Origin: Sphagnum compactum
Lineage: Eukaryota > Bryophyta > Sphagnopsida > Sphagnales
Assembly (NCBI GenBank): GCA_965153455.1
Contig: OZ234493.1
Span: 15,614,213 to 15,678,212, forward strand
Reading direction: 5' to 3'
DNA length: 64,000 nt
This document shows, piece after piece, positions 12,505 to 25,690 of this stretch (the stretch's first letter is position 1; each line of letters opens with the position of its first letter). A program made the position numbers and the translations under genes. The notes under the pieces were generated by a model. That model was not told the origin of the DNA and searched no databases. It worked only from the letters and a program-made list of their open reading frames with translations.

Positions 12505-12721
12505 TAAGGTGTATTCACACTTGGAGTTAAGGACTCTAGTATTAAGTCCCCTAACACCAAGTTAAGCATTTAGGACCTAAACCTATTTATCATGAAGATT
12601 TTATGTTAAGTTAACATTCATTTAACATTAAACAATCACCCATTTAACATTGGGTGCCACCTAAGATGCCACCTAGATTTTCACTTAACACTGACTTAAA
12701 CATTAGGTGTGAATGTACCTA
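12505..12721. mobile_element. MITE-like element with imperfect terminal inverted repeats
   Basis: The left end TAAGGTGTATTCACACTT (12505-12522) is mirrored by AGGTGTGAATGTACCTA (12705-12721), whose complement is TAGGTACATTCACACCT. The inside is about 220 bp and non-coding, and TAAC/GTTAA words recur in both orientations. Size and layout fit a miniature inverted-repeat element. No clear target-site duplication was identified. Confidence 0.4.
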
Positions 12722-13092
12722 GTTACCTTGAGCAAAGTAACAAATCAATGTGTAGTAGGTGTTTACAGACAGGGTTTTGGCACATTACTTGTGCACTTTG
12801 TTTAATAAGGGAACCAAAACAAATTTTTAAAATAATCTGCGAGTCAATCTTTTTCTTTTTGGCAAAATTTTGCACTGCAACAACATAAAATTTAAAAATA
12901 AAAAAATAAAAATGAAAATCTTCTGCAAAGGCTACAAAGGGGTTTTTTCTGAAAAATTTGCACAAAAGTTGCCATATTTAGTCACCAAAACAAAGCAAGA
13001 TTCTAAAAGAATTCTACTATCCTGTCTGAGAGATGCAGCCAAATTTTGGTTCTAACAGTTTCAATTGTGATGTGATTCCATGATGGGGAAAT
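12722..13092. other. AT-rich DNA without recognised gene
   Basis: AT-rich sequence between the MITE-like element and the palindrome-rich block. No supported feature. Confidence 0.4.
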
Positions 13093-13661
13093 CCAGTTAC
13101 GCTCTGGAATAGGCCCTGGTAGCACCAGTTCCCACATGACAAAATGGTGTATTGCCGCCGCCCTACTGACCTGAACACATTCCAAGGTGGAATGGACCCT
13201 GGCAGGCCCATTCCAGAGTGCTTTCCCTGGTTGTAAAGATCCTGCTGGTTTTTCGTAGAGTAATTTTTGGAACCCTCCCCAGCCCAAAATTTGTCGCTGT
13301 ACCTTCGGAAGTCCAGAAGGCCCAATACAGCCTGTCAACTTGGGCCTACCGACATCCGGAGGGCCCAGTACAGCCTGACAACTCTGTCAACTGGGCCTTC
13401 CTGATTTCAAAAAAAGGTACGGTTCTGAATTTTTTTCCCTTTTATGTCTTCTTTTCTTTATTGCTGCCTTTTATAAGTATGATGATGCATATGGGGAGAA
13501 AGCCACCAGAAAGATAACAGGAAAACCAGCCCCTTTCTTTACGTAGGGTGAAGGGTCTGGAAAATTAGACCCTTCCAGATTTTAAGACCATTCCCCTCCC
13601 CTCGGCCTACCAGCCTGGGGCCGGAATCTCAATTTCAGAAGGGTCTATTTTCAGACCCCTT
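13093..13661. repeat. GC-richer block of short palindromes and duplicated hairpins
   Basis: Several inverted repeats lie close together. Two sister hairpins are AGGCCCAA..TTGGGCCT (13318-13347) and GGCCCAGT..ACTGGGCC (13362-13397), both enclosing a TACAGCCTG core. Another pair is AAGGGTCT..AGACCCTT (13551-13574) and AAGGGTCT..AGACCCCTT (13639-13661). CTCTGGAATAGGCC near 13094 pairs with GGCCCATTCCAGAG near 13205-13218. The overlapping ORFs on both strands are by-products. It may be a non-autonomous foldback-type element. Confidence 0.5.
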
Positions 13662-15972
13662 CTCCTATGCATCATATTTGCAAGGAGGTTTATGTGTTGT
13701 TATTGTTGTCTCTTATAAGAAAAACGCTTGAATCAATGGCACTAGAAAGAGTGTATCCATTGTCTACAGATCACACCTTAGATGGTGTTATTTTCATCTC
13801 CACATTCTCAAGTACATTGAAATATAAATATTTGTTTACACCTAGATTCAACATTAAATCCAATATTGTTATTTTCCTTCTTAATGTTGACAAGCTTTCG
13901 ACTTTGATACTCTAAATTAGGTTTGGTCCACATAAATATCAATTAACTCACCATCTATGAATTTCGGGCATATATAAAGAAAGAGAGAGAGAGAGAGAGA
14001 GAACATGCATTATAATAAATAGTGGCAAATAGAAATTTTTTTTTGCAACTAATAAATCCTTTGTATTTGATCAACGAAATGATTTGACTTTTTGTTCATG
14101 TAGCTTTCAAAAGGCTCTTGCTAATACAATTGAGCAAAAATATCATGGGCTTTGCAACAATATTTTGACAATATATTTGGTTTATTATAATCATTTACTA
14201 ATATATATGTTCATGGTTTATGAAATTGTCTTTGTTACAAGAATGGTTTGAAACCTTCAATTTCTTTTGCTATTTCCCTATAAGTAAGTGTTTGAAAGGA
14301 GGGCAATGTCTTTCATTAAAATTTTCAAGAATAGAAAGATAATTGCCTTTGATCCTCTTGACCTTTCTTTGAGGAAAAACTTAATTTTTAAAAAAAATGT
14401 TTCAATTAAATCGACATTTTGGCATTTATTAAAATTTTGGGTGAATCTTGGTTATGATTCAACATGCATTAGAATGATTGGTAAACATGTAGACACCAAA
14501 GATGTTCAAAATATGATGTTTCCCATCTTTTTATAGCAAAAAACATGTTGAAAAAATCCACAATCCTTTGTCAAGAAAAAGAGTTATTCGTTTATTGACT
14601 TCATGATGTGGTTGGCTTATGGATCTAAGCCATAACTTTTTGTCCTCAAGAGTTTCTTTTCAATGATGAATAAGCCCCTCAATAATAATGCTATTGATAT
14701 GATATTATTGCATAAGTCTGAAAGCCACTTTTGATAACAAAATAAGCCCTTCAGATTGTGCAAACATTAGTGAGTACCAACTAGGTACCAAAACAAGCTC
14801 CACGACAACAATATGATTTTTTCGGGCAAAAGAAGGAAAACACAACAACAATGCAAGAAATTTGCATATAATGTAGGACAAAATTGAAAATTAAAAAAAA
14901 AACAAAAGTACATTGACCTTGAACAAGGTGTGAAATGACTTGTACCCCATTGATGGTGGAAAAACTAGCTTTAAGTATGTATAACAATGACTTCGCTATT
15001 TTGTTATAATCAAAAGTAAAATTTTGAAAATTCATGTACAATAAATGAAGACTCGGTATTTGACAATCATTTTCCCTTGTTAATTCTCTCCTTTTGTGGA
15101 TAACAACAATTGAGATTCCATGAGGGTTTTGCAGAGATTTACATATCTATGAAACTGCAAAGAAATCTCCATAACAACAATTTGAAGGAGGCGTGGACAC
15201 TGAGTGAAGTCATATCCTCGTTTGAGATTGCACGCAACTCCAAAGCTTAGGTACTATTTGGAGCTGCATTTCAGAGCAAAAGAAACAACAGCCACGAATT
15301 CGCAGGTGAGGACACAGCATATGAGAAACAGAAACACATCCAAAAGTAAGCAGTTTCTGCATACAGAGGGGAAGCTTCTGCAATCAAGTTTTAAAAGCAG
15401 TGAAGACCAACAAAATTGAGACCAAAGTTGCAGATATACTGCATGAAACCACCCAAACAAAGCACATTTTTCACACTTAACATCTTCACTCTTTATACGC
15501 CTGGCATGTAAGCTGTATTGCTAGGAAATGCACAAAGGATTTGTTGTATAGCACAAATAGAAAAAAGTGGACAGAGGTAGTCTCACCAACAAGGGGAGTT
15601 GTAAGGGTGGTATTTCACAAATTTGTTGCTACAACCTGGAACAATCTTTACATCTCTTTAGTAGAGGGGGAAATGCCCAGAGGGACCACCCCTTTGAAAC
15701 TACAAAACTCAATTGAACTTCAATGTCAAAAAACGAGGGACATCCTACGAACTGAGGGTTTCAAGGACACAATCTACCCTACCTCCCAAGATGCCCACAA
15801 GTGCACAGGCCCCATGTAAGACCTCATCCTTGCATGCTCCCAGAACTGAGGAAGTGGAACCACATAGTCCCCCTGCCTATTTATGCAGCAAGTTACATGG
15901 GAATTTAAGGTACCTACACCCTATGATAATGTGCAGACATGATGAGTGTCCACTCATGTAGGCGATGTCACC
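13662..15972. other. AT-rich DNA leading into the LOS4 3' flank
   Basis: No gene recognised. A (GA)n microsatellite lies at 13982-14002. The stretch from about 15180 to 15972 has a more balanced composition and probably holds the 3' UTR of the LOS4-type helicase, which is transcribed leftward. ORFs here have no recognisable domain. Confidence 0.45.
13982..14002 (+). repeat. (GA)n microsatellite
   Basis: About ten uninterrupted GA units, preceded by AAAGAAA. Confidence 0.9.
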
Positions 15973-18525
15973 CTACGCAAGGCCTGCATCCTTCAAAACT
16001 TTCTCAATTGCAGTGTCATCATCCCATGCCACCTGCCAAGCAAAGATGGAAACTAATGAGATGCCAACAATGACCACAAACCTGAGACACTAATCAAACA
16101 ACTGAAACATATATGGTAAATTACAGACATCTCTATGGCAAACTACATACGGAAAGATGACCATCATAAATGCCAGGAAAACCAAAAAATAGACTTACAT
16201 CAGAAATCATTATGTTGAAATGCTGCTCAATCTTCCTCAGGTTCCTTTCATCTTGGTCGGTGACCAGTAGATTAAAAGCAGCACCTGTTAACAAACAAAG
16301 GAGGAATGTTACCAACTGTAGTCCACAGCGTAAAAAGGGGAAGAACTACTCACATATGGAATGGAGTATTAGGTTAAAACCAAGGCGCTAATAGATCAAC
16401 ATAACAAAGCCAGGAAAAGGCTGGCTGATGTAAAAAGAGCCTCAATTAAGATGTGTAAGATGCAGACTTGTTGGCCAAAAACAAGCTTCAAACTCTCATT
16501 ATTAAAAAAAAGAGATTGCACACACTGATGACTCATTTGTCAAGTAAAGAGAACCAAAAATGGTCACATCAATTTGACTTTGGAAATAGCAATAGACCTT
16601 TTCGACCAAAGCGCCCACTTCGCCCAATCCGATGGAGGTACGTTTCAAATTCAGGAGTATAAGGGGGTACTGATTTCACAGGGATATCATAGTTTATTAC
16701 CAAAGTGACCTGTCAAGCAAGATAGGATCAGCATCAGGCCAAAAGCCATAAGCAGTAACCAACAACAATAAATAGGAAGCTGTGTGCAGAGCACATGGAA
16801 AGACTCGAAAGCAAATGCAATCTTTCTCTACTTACTGAAAATGTATGTGCACTCTGGCAAAATACCTGAGCTTGATCAAAACCTCGAGAGAGCACATCAG
16901 TGGCAATCAGAATCTTGGTCTCGCCTGATCGGAACTCCTGGATCACATGGTCACGCTCTTCATGGCTAAGACCTCCTTGAATACTGGTGCACTTATAGCC
17001 ATCAGCTTCCAAACGCTTGTGCAATTCACTGGCACTTTGCCGAGTGCGCACGAAGATTATGGATTGACCAAGCTTTTCAGCTGCTGGGAAGATTCGATTT
17101 TGCAGGACGTCAATTTTCGCTCCAGGGTTAGGGCAATGTATCTTGTATTGTTTGATGGCATCAAGCGATAATGCTTCCTTCTCAACAAAGATGTAATTCG
17201 CCCTTGGAATAGTTCTGAGCGCAAATTGCTTGACTTTTTCACCAAATGTTGCAGAGAAGAGGAGCACCTGGCAAGCAAAGAAGAAAATAAGCACCTATGC
17301 AATTCCTAGATCCAAGCATCTGTGAAGACTTTCAGGAGTTGCTACAGCTCCTTGAACTCCAGAACCTATACACATATCTTCACAAAACAGTTTCCCACAG
17401 TAGGTAGGATTTCAGTTCATGCACTCAGATCCCATGAACAAGGAAAAAGGATTGCTTACTTGACAGTTCCCTCGGCTCCGATCAATGTCTCTCATGATCC
17501 TCATGGAGTCATCTTGGAATCCACCCTGCAAGCATGACAAGAATACCACATATCCTGAGGTTCAATTCTCAGAAGAAAGTTGCACTAAAGATATGGAGAA
17601 GAATTTGCCAAACTTGCCAGAATGTGAGAAGCTTAATATATTACCTGGTCAAGCATTTGATCTGCTTCATCAAAGACAAGGATCTTGATGCTCCGAGTGT
17701 CAAGGATCTTGTCTCTTGTCATCCATCGCTTCAAAGTGCCAGGAGTGCCAATGATGACCTGATCAACAATCCTGTCTCGTCTTGAGACTGAGTGCGTCAG
17801 GCTGTTGCTACTGTCAGCATTTGCTGTGCTTGCTGTTGTCACACCAGTGTATTTTGCCATCTTCAAGACAACTGCTTCATTCTGATTGCACACATAAGCA
17901 CACCAGCAGCTGCTACAGAGTTCAAAACCATAAATGGATCATCATCATCTGCAGTGATCTAAAACCCTGAACAAGGATGAGAGCAAAAGATCATCCTACA
18001 CTACAACAGGATTGATAGCCTTCAAACCCTAAATATGTAGCGGCAGAGAGGTCAAGAGATCTTGGTACCTACCTGAATCACCAGCTCTCGTGTTGGACAA
18101 ACGCAAATTGCCTGGGGAACTTTTAGCTTTGGATCCACGCGGCTCAGCATGCCGAGGACGAAGCAAGTCGTCTTTCCCGAGCCGTTGTGCGCTTGCGCAA
18201 TCAGATTCCGATAAGGGGGTGTCACAATCATCGGCAAAGTTGCCGCCTGAATCTTGCTCGGTTTCTCGAACTTCATTTCCGAGTACAAACCCTGAAGAAG
18301 CTCAGGCGAGAGATTCAACTCCTCGAATGTCTTCGCAGAAGTGTAAGGCGTGTCATCTGCTATCACCTGCAACACACACGTATCCTCCAAGAGAGAGACT
18401 CATATCCTCTTTCTCACACACAACTACTAGTGCTCACAACTTCTTCGCTGCCTGTACTCAAAACATCGACCATGTCCCCCATCTCTCCATCGCCCAAAAA
18501 AAAACCTAACAACAAAAACTTGTAC

Positions 18526-18572
<47 letters not shown>

Positions 18573-18918
18573 AATACGAAAATCAATAAGTTCAAGCTCA
18601 CGCGCACGTACGTACCTTCTTTATCTCAGTTTCGGCCTCCACCGCTGCATCCAGCTGCTGCCTCTCACTGTTGACAACAGTCTCAGGCTTATCCGCCATA
18701 TCTTCCGCCTTGTCTGCAACCTTCGTGACTGTCAATCCTTCCAGCTTCTCCATCAGATCTTCCTGCTTCTCAGGAATCTTTTCTACTACTTGTTGTTCTT
18801 CTTCTTCCTGCTTACCGGAGCTACTCACGACCTCCTCATCCTCCTCCTTTCCCTCCTTCTCGAGCTTTGGAACCAGTCCATCGGCAGCTACCTCTTGATT
18901 CTTTTCGGCTTCCGCCAT
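15973..18918 (-). CDS. LOS4: DEAD-box ATP-dependent RNA helicase, LOS4/DBP5 type
   Basis: DBP5/LOS4 remodels mRNPs at the cytoplasmic face of the nuclear pore during mRNA export. Eight exons join in phase: 18918-18616, 18366-18073, 17881-17645, 17525-17460, 17267-16866, 16709-16598, 16284-16199, 16032-15973 (519 aa, normal for the family). An acidic Glu/Lys-rich N-terminus (1-100) precedes the Q motif FEKPSKIQA (about 134-142), Walker A AHNGSGKT (160-167), PTREL, GTPGT, DEAD (about 270-273), SAT (305-307), the helicase-C block [23 protein letters not shown] and [13 protein letters not shown] (about 460). The C-terminus [12 protein letters not shown] is family-like. Start at MAEAEKN follows from the N-terminal alignment; a longer open frame upstream has no similarity. 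HNGSGKT and the sequence around the Q motif favour LOS4/RH38 over other DEAD-box families. Confidence 0.95.
18530..18569 (+). repeat. (CT)n microsatellite in LOS4 intron 1
   Basis: About 20 CT units, that is GA on the transcribed strand, inside the first intron (18367-18615). Confidence 0.95.
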
Positions 18919-21900
18919 TTTCAAGCTCAGGAGCTCGTCTCCAGTTTCCAAAACCCTTCCACGCTGCACATCAGATACTACGATCTGCAACAGGAGAAAT
19001 TCCGGAAGAAATTCCGCAAAATCGCAAATCCTGAATGAGGGCGCGCGAGCGCAGTGCACAATCGGCAAGCAACGTCTCGCTTGCCGAGGAAGAAAACGTA
19101 TGTATACATAGTACGACAGTATGAATACACTGTACACGTATTTCCCCAAATACGGATAAAAATTATATATTTTCCAATCAATTCCAAATTAAATATCACT
19201 TTACCCACTTATTATTTTGATTTTTTTAACTAAATTTTTTTATTCTACTTGAAGACTAGGGTGATTGAAAAAACTAGTGTTGGGCGGTTATTAAAAATAT
19301 GAACAAACCCAATAGAATTAACAAGGTGATTATTAGGAATTGAAATTGCAATTCTCAAAAAATCAAAATTTAAAAAAAAAAATAGTAAACAAACTTTCAG
19401 TCTACTTGAAGGCCGGTGTGATTGGAAAAAACCAATGTTGGGCGAATGTTAAAAACAAGAATAGATGTAAATTGGATTTGGTTTATCGATGTTAGGGTTT
19501 AAGGTGTCAATAGGGAGAGCCATGTCTGTGTCTAAGCACCGAAAAATGTTGCTCCTTTTGTCTTTTATCATTCAACAAAGTTTTTGTTGATTTGTGGTGG
19601 AGCAATGGAGATGGTGCTTGATTATGGTGGTGCCAAATTTTTGGGATGTGTTATGTTGTGTTTTTTTTTTTGGTGGTTGTCTTTTCATGTAGCATGGATG
19701 CTATTGGTGGATTGGGTTTATTTAGCTTTATTGCAAAGGTTGGGGGATAAATGGAGCAAATTTCAACAAGCTAAGCATCTTAGCCTTGGTTTTTGTTTTG
19801 TTTTGTGATGTCGTTAAAGATGCGAATAGATGAGAAGAATGTTCATGATCTAAAGTTCTCAGATTGTATAATTATGAATCTTTAAGAATGTTTGTTGCAT
19901 AGGAGATTATGTAAATAAAGAACTAGGATCTAAATAGCTCATGTATAGTATTAATGCCATGAGTGGCATTGATTATAAGCTCTAGGGGAATATGAAAGGT
20001 TGGTTATGTTCATAGTATCAATATTGTAGGTTTTATATACTTGAAATAATTTAAGGGATATGTAGAATGTGATACAAGGATAAGGAAAGTGGGTACTTGT
20101 TGATGTGAGAATTTTGAATTTAGCTTTAGTGCTCCCCCAAAACCATCTATTGTCTTGGAGTTCAATTTTGTGTGTATATGTGCAAGGGGACGGTTTTTGG
20201 GAGGTTGAGGTTACATTCATTAACAATTTCTAATGTTGGATGTCAAGGATCTTTAAAAGGGCAATTTGGAATGTTGGGGATACAAGGTTGATATTCAAAT
20301 CGTATTTTAGTTTGGGTGTAGTTTTGATGCCATACATAAAATCAAGATTAGCCTATGAGTGGAGATTCGGAATAATCCATTTCATGCTTTAAGTTCTAAA
20401 TTTAATCTTAAGTCGTATATAACTAGTGATTAAATATGAATCATAGAAATGTAAGGTAGAATTTTTTTTTTAAATTGTTGATAAAATATAATGAGCTAGT
20501 GTGATTTGTTCCTAATTTGGATACATACATATACTTTGGCCAAGTGTTGATATAGTATGTGTTTACATTTCATACCCTTTACACAAACCCCCAATAGTTA
20601 TTAGGGTGGTTTTAAGGAATCGCAACCATAGTTTTCAAAGATCAAATAATTAATTCTAATATATATATATCTTTTTTTTTGAAATATTTGGAACTGACTA
20701 CTTTTATTTTTATTTTTTTCAAATAACCAAAATTGAAATTTCTTTGAATCTAGAACATTGAAAAAACTAAATTTGGTTGTTCTTTGAAAATTCAAATGTT
20801 CATACAACAATGGAAAAAACCCAATGTTTTATTAATATTTAGGGTGCAACCTAGGTATAAGGTATTGGAATCAATACTAATATTGACAAAAATACTAATC
20901 AAATATGACCTTATGCAAATATACCAACCTTCTAATAGTATTAGTTTGGTATGAAACTTAAAGTGGTACCAAGTATATACATGCCTTATACCAATATCAA
21001 TACCACGTTTTTACCTAGTACCATATACCAAGTCAAAATCAATCTTGGACTTCATACTAACACCAAATCGGTATGAAAGTTTTTTCTAAATACACAATAT
21101 CAATACCTACCCGATATGAAACAATTTTTGTTTTTGGACATGTTAGGCAAACCATGCGGTTGGCCAATATATATTTTGCTCACAATTGTAAAGTCTCCTA
21201 GAAATGCTATGTGCTTGCGCTTCTTGTTTTAGTTCTTTTCACCTTCCTTTTGCTTTGGCTTGAACCTTTGAATAATGTTCGTCTTTTGTAGAAGAGATTT
21301 TCTTACGTGGTTTACGTTGTTGCTAGTATAGCTTGGTCTCGGTCTTCCAGAAAAATTAAAGGGAGAAGAGGCCACCTTTTTGAGATGTGATGCTCAAATG
21401 GATGGCATGTTGTGTGTGTGTTTGTTTGGCATTTGCTTATATGTAATCGCTTGTGAATTCTTTTTGGTTTTACATAGGAGTTCTTTAATGTAGGAGGTCA
21501 AAAGGTTTCATGGCAGAAGCTTTGACTATAAGTGAAGTGTTATTCAATCTATAGGTTTTACAACACATTTTTTTGGTTCTATTGGGACTTCTCTTTTTCA
21601 TCACATACACCATGCTAATTCATCGGGCTAACATTTTATTGCCAAGTATAGTTGTGTAGTTCGGTTGTCTTTTGCAAAAGACAAAATATTAGATTTTGTA
21701 TGGGGTATGATAGGTAAGATGCATGCTTGTAACTTGCATATGAAACTTGGGTTCATATTAATATACCAACATGTGTATTTGGAGCAGTATCACACGTGTT
21801 GTTAGCATATGTTGTTGTAACTTTTTGCATGAATATTGGATCTAACAAGAGTTTATGTTTTGGGTTAATAGGCATGAAAGGAGACTATAAATGGTCTTTG

Positions 21901-23937
21901 GCCAGTCTTTTTGATCACAAATGTTGTCATTTGCATCCTTAAGGTAATATGTTTGTGAAGATCGTATTAGCATTAAAAAACTTTTGAAAATTTGTCTTCG
22001 CAACTTGTTAAGGTACATGTAAATTTCAAATCATATCTTGATCTTCAATTCATGGGTTGGCATTTAAGGCCATTTGTGGTGATTCCCAAGTGCAGTGGTT
22101 TTATTAGTGGCAAAAATCTTCTTTGTTGGTATGAAGTTTTTTCTTCCTTTCTTAGTGAAGACAAAATGATATTTTTGATGTTTGGGGGAAAATAAAATGG
22201 GTAAGGAAGTCCCAATGCCCATGGTTTAAGAAATTAGTAACTTTATTAACAAATGAAAGATGCATATGAACAAAACATAAAATATTCGTAATCAAATTAC
22301 AAAACTTTGAAACTTTTGACACATAGAGCTTATAAGCCCAAGTTCATGGTGTCCTTTGCATTTCAATCTATTATGAGGATCTTTTCCTTTGTAGGAGTCT
22401 TTTATACTATGCACAATAGTTGGTCTCCTTTATTTCAACTTTTATGTTTTTCTTTCAACTAGAAGAGTGTTTTTTTACAATCAATTGTACTGCATTTCCC
22501 TATGACACAATGTCCATGTTGTTTCTCCTCCCCTTGGTGTAAACCTATCTAATGTCAATATGCATTTACATGCATGACTGGGGCCTCGTGCATGTGTTGT
22601 CTTTCTTTCTTTCTTTGTCATTGTCAATGGTTTTGTTTCTAATGTTGGAAGATGAATTTTGCAACACCTTTTTTCTTGTGGCTTGATTGTATTAAAACCT
22701 TATTTCTCAAGATCTAATTTTTGTGGAGATTCTTGTTTGTCTAGGGGGCACCTAGAATGGCTTTATATTGAAATGTACACATGTGCTTATTCTTATTTCT
22801 ATTCATGTTGGGTCTTACTTGTCGAGGTTCAACAAACTTGATGCATGTTTGATATCATGTGTTTCCTTCAAACTATCTTCTTGAGCATGATTACCTTGTA
22901 CCTCGTAGTTTTGTTGAACAACCTTGTGGAACTATTAATGTGGATGTAGGTTATCATGTGTTAATTTTATGTTGTGTGTGTTTTTTTGGTGTATTGCATT
23001 TTGCAAGGGATTCCACATCACATAAGGGAGTGAAAGATTTGTGACAATAGAGGGAATCTTGGGTCCCAATTTTTGACATTGATGTTTAGTAGACATGTAT
23101 TTTGTTCTCTCATAAACCGTAATATTAGTTCCTAAAAAACTATATGTATTTAACACATGTTGCATACATGGTAACACTTGATTTGCATGTCAATGTTGAT
23201 GTCATGCATATCCACTTTGTCTTAAAAGCATCCTTCATCATGTTAGGCTCCTATAGAATGTACATAGTTTGTCACCTCAAGTTCATTGTGTGTTTGAAAT
23301 ATCAGCCACCATCTTTTACTTATTATTGTTTGGATTTTTGGTTGCATTGGGATGTGTTACATTTAGAGGGACAATAATGATTTCTTTTATCATTATGATT
23401 GCACAAAGTATTTGCATTAGTAGAAGACCCCACTTTTTTAACCAAAAGTTTTCAACTACACGACATTTGCAACTATGTTACAACTAGGATTTATTTAATT
23501 CTTAAATAAAATTATGGTAATTATCAATTAAGTCAACTTGTCTACTATATTGGTATATAATTGGAAGCATTTTTCAACTAGATGCTCATTTGCTAAATAT
23601 TTTCGGCATTAACAATGTTTTCAAGTTGAATGCCTAATTATGTTGGTAAAAAATTGTAAACATGTTTCAACTAAGGGGTCATTTTTAGAATATTTTTAGC
23701 ATCTATGGTTCTTTAATTAGCATGGAGTCAAAACATTATCTAATGTTCAACTATTTTGGTGACACCATCAACACACGTGTATATTTGGATGATAAAATGT
23801 ATTAAAGGATGGATGAAATGCAGTCTTGTTTGAAATTTTGTTACGATTACTTCTCTCCACTAAGTTAAACAATTAGTAGGAAATTTCAATTTTATACGTA
23901 TAATATTTTAAGATATATTTAAAATTCTGATAAATTT
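18919..23937. other. LOS4 promoter side and long AT-rich intergenic region
   Basis: The first few hundred bases upstream of 18918 should hold the LOS4 promoter and 5' UTR. A GTTAGGGTTT telo-box-like motif occurs at about 19492-19501. Beyond that the DNA is AT-rich, with a 55-bp direct repeat pair (listed separately) and a region near 20860-21110 dense in ACCAATA/TACTAAT-type words. Short ORFs have no recognisable content. Two stretches of less biased composition (about 21200-21500 and 22500-23400) could be old element remains. Confidence 0.45.
19244..19455 (+). repeat. Diverged direct repeat pair, about 55 bp
   Basis: The segment starting TCTACTTGAAG (19244-19297) recurs at 19401-19455. Shared words include GTGATTG, AAAAAAC, GTTGGGCG and TTAAAAA. 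The spacing is 157 bp. Confidence 0.75.
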
Positions 23938-25690
23938 AAATTACATGTAAACTTTACTTGTATAAATGAATGGTTTTTTGTGCAAGTAAATGTTAAACTT
24001 TAATTTCAAAATAAAGTTTAAGGAACATTTGAAATATATGTTAATAATAATGTTAATGTTCAATACATGTAATTTATTATTTCTATGTAGATCATTATGA
24101 CACATTGATAAATAATGATACATAGTCAATAATATTGTGAAATTTTAATGTTTATTCATTTTTATGCACATGATATCTTAATATTTGTTTAAAATTATGA
24201 TAAAAATTCATAAAACATTAATGTACCATGTGTCATTGGCCCAAGTGTGATTGCATTCCATTGGATTTTCCTTCCCAACCCCTTTTGGCAATTTGTTTAA
24301 ACTTCCAACAATAATAGCCACTAAAATTCAATAATATTGTTCACATCTTAGGTTTCAGAATTATGAAATCAACTCTATTAAATCAAACATGGTGAGGGTT
24401 TCCAATAATACCAAGAACACCTTCAAATCCCAATATAATTTTCAATCTTGGTTTTATTTAATTTTCAATGAAAAAATGGTTCAATAATTGATAACCTCCA
24501 CACTATAACTCCAAATGTTCTACACCAAGTTGGTGCACCTTTGTTCATTGAAAGTTTTTTGATGATAAATCTCATAACATAGCTTAAAACACTGTGGTTT
24601 GGGAGATTTCATTATGACAAAGCAAAACAAACTACCTTCGTTCATGGATTGATAACATCTAGCCTATGTTGTTGGCCCCAAGTGCGAACACACTCAATTC
24701 ATTTTCCCTTTCAAACCCATTTTTTTGTAGTATATTTGAATTTTCAACAACAAAATTCACTAAAAATTCAGTATTTTCCATACCTCAAGTTTGGAAAAAT
24801 ATGAAATAAACTTCATGAAATCTAATTCAACAACTATTTTATAACAACACCAAGTACACCTTTGGATTCCAATGTAATTTTAATTTATGATTTTATTCAT
24901 GTTTATTGAAAAAATGGTTCAATAATCAATAACCTTTGCATTGTAGCTCCAAAAATTCCCAGCCCAAGTCAATGCATTGCTACTCATTGATAGGATTTCA
25001 AAGATATAATAACATTGCATGCATTTTGGTTTGGGAAATCTCAACATGACAAAACAAAACAAAACAATCTACCTACTTTCATAAATAAATTAAATTACAT
25101 GTAATTTGTATTTGTATAAAATGAATGGTTGTGTATGATGTCAATATTTGTTGTGTGCACATAAATAGTAAAATTTAATTTTAAAATAAAATTTTAAAAA
25201 ATTCTGAAATATAAGTTTGTAATAATGTGTATGTTTATTATGTGTAATTTATTATTTCTATGTAAATCAAATTTCTAGTTTACAACATATCAAGTAATGA
25301 CACATACTTAGTTATTTTGTGAAACTTGAATGTTTATTCATTTTTATACACATGATATCTTGATATTTGCTTTAGATTGTAATAAAATTTCATTAAAAAT
25401 TAGATTAAACATACATTTTATCTTTGTAAATGAATGTTTATGTATGATGCAAATATTTTTTGTGTATATAAATATTAAACTTTAATTTCAAATAATGTTT
25501 TTAAAAAATCTGAAATATAAGTCAACATAATAATGTGTGTGTTCATTCCATGTGTAATTTATTATTTCCATGTAATCAAATTTTAGTTTACAAAAAATCA
25601 AGTAATGCTACATAATTAATAGTTTTATGGAAGTTGAATGAAATTTCATTTTTATGCATAGATTTAAACAATATCTATATTGAATTTATG
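23938..25690 (+). repeat. Compound diverged tandem array, order A-B-B'-A'-A''
   Basis: Unit A (about 290 bp) occurs at about 23938-24225, 25088-25400 and 25404-25690. It is recognised by ACATGTAA, TAAATGAATG, ACTTTAATTTCAAA, GTAATTTATTATTTC and GATATCTTAATATTTG-type words in the same order. Unit B (about 430 bp) occurs at about 24226-24655 and 24656-25084. It is recognised by GGCCC-CAAGTG, AAAAAATGGTTCAATAAT, TGATAACCTCCAC-like and ATGACAAA-CAAAACAA words. Boundaries are approximate and the copies have diverged considerably. Confidence 0.75.

Noticed and set aside
18187-19038. 283-codon plus-strand ORF
   Set aside because: It crosses LOS4 exons, an intron and the (CT)n tract on the opposite strand and encodes a poly(Ser-Leu) run; shadow of LOS4.
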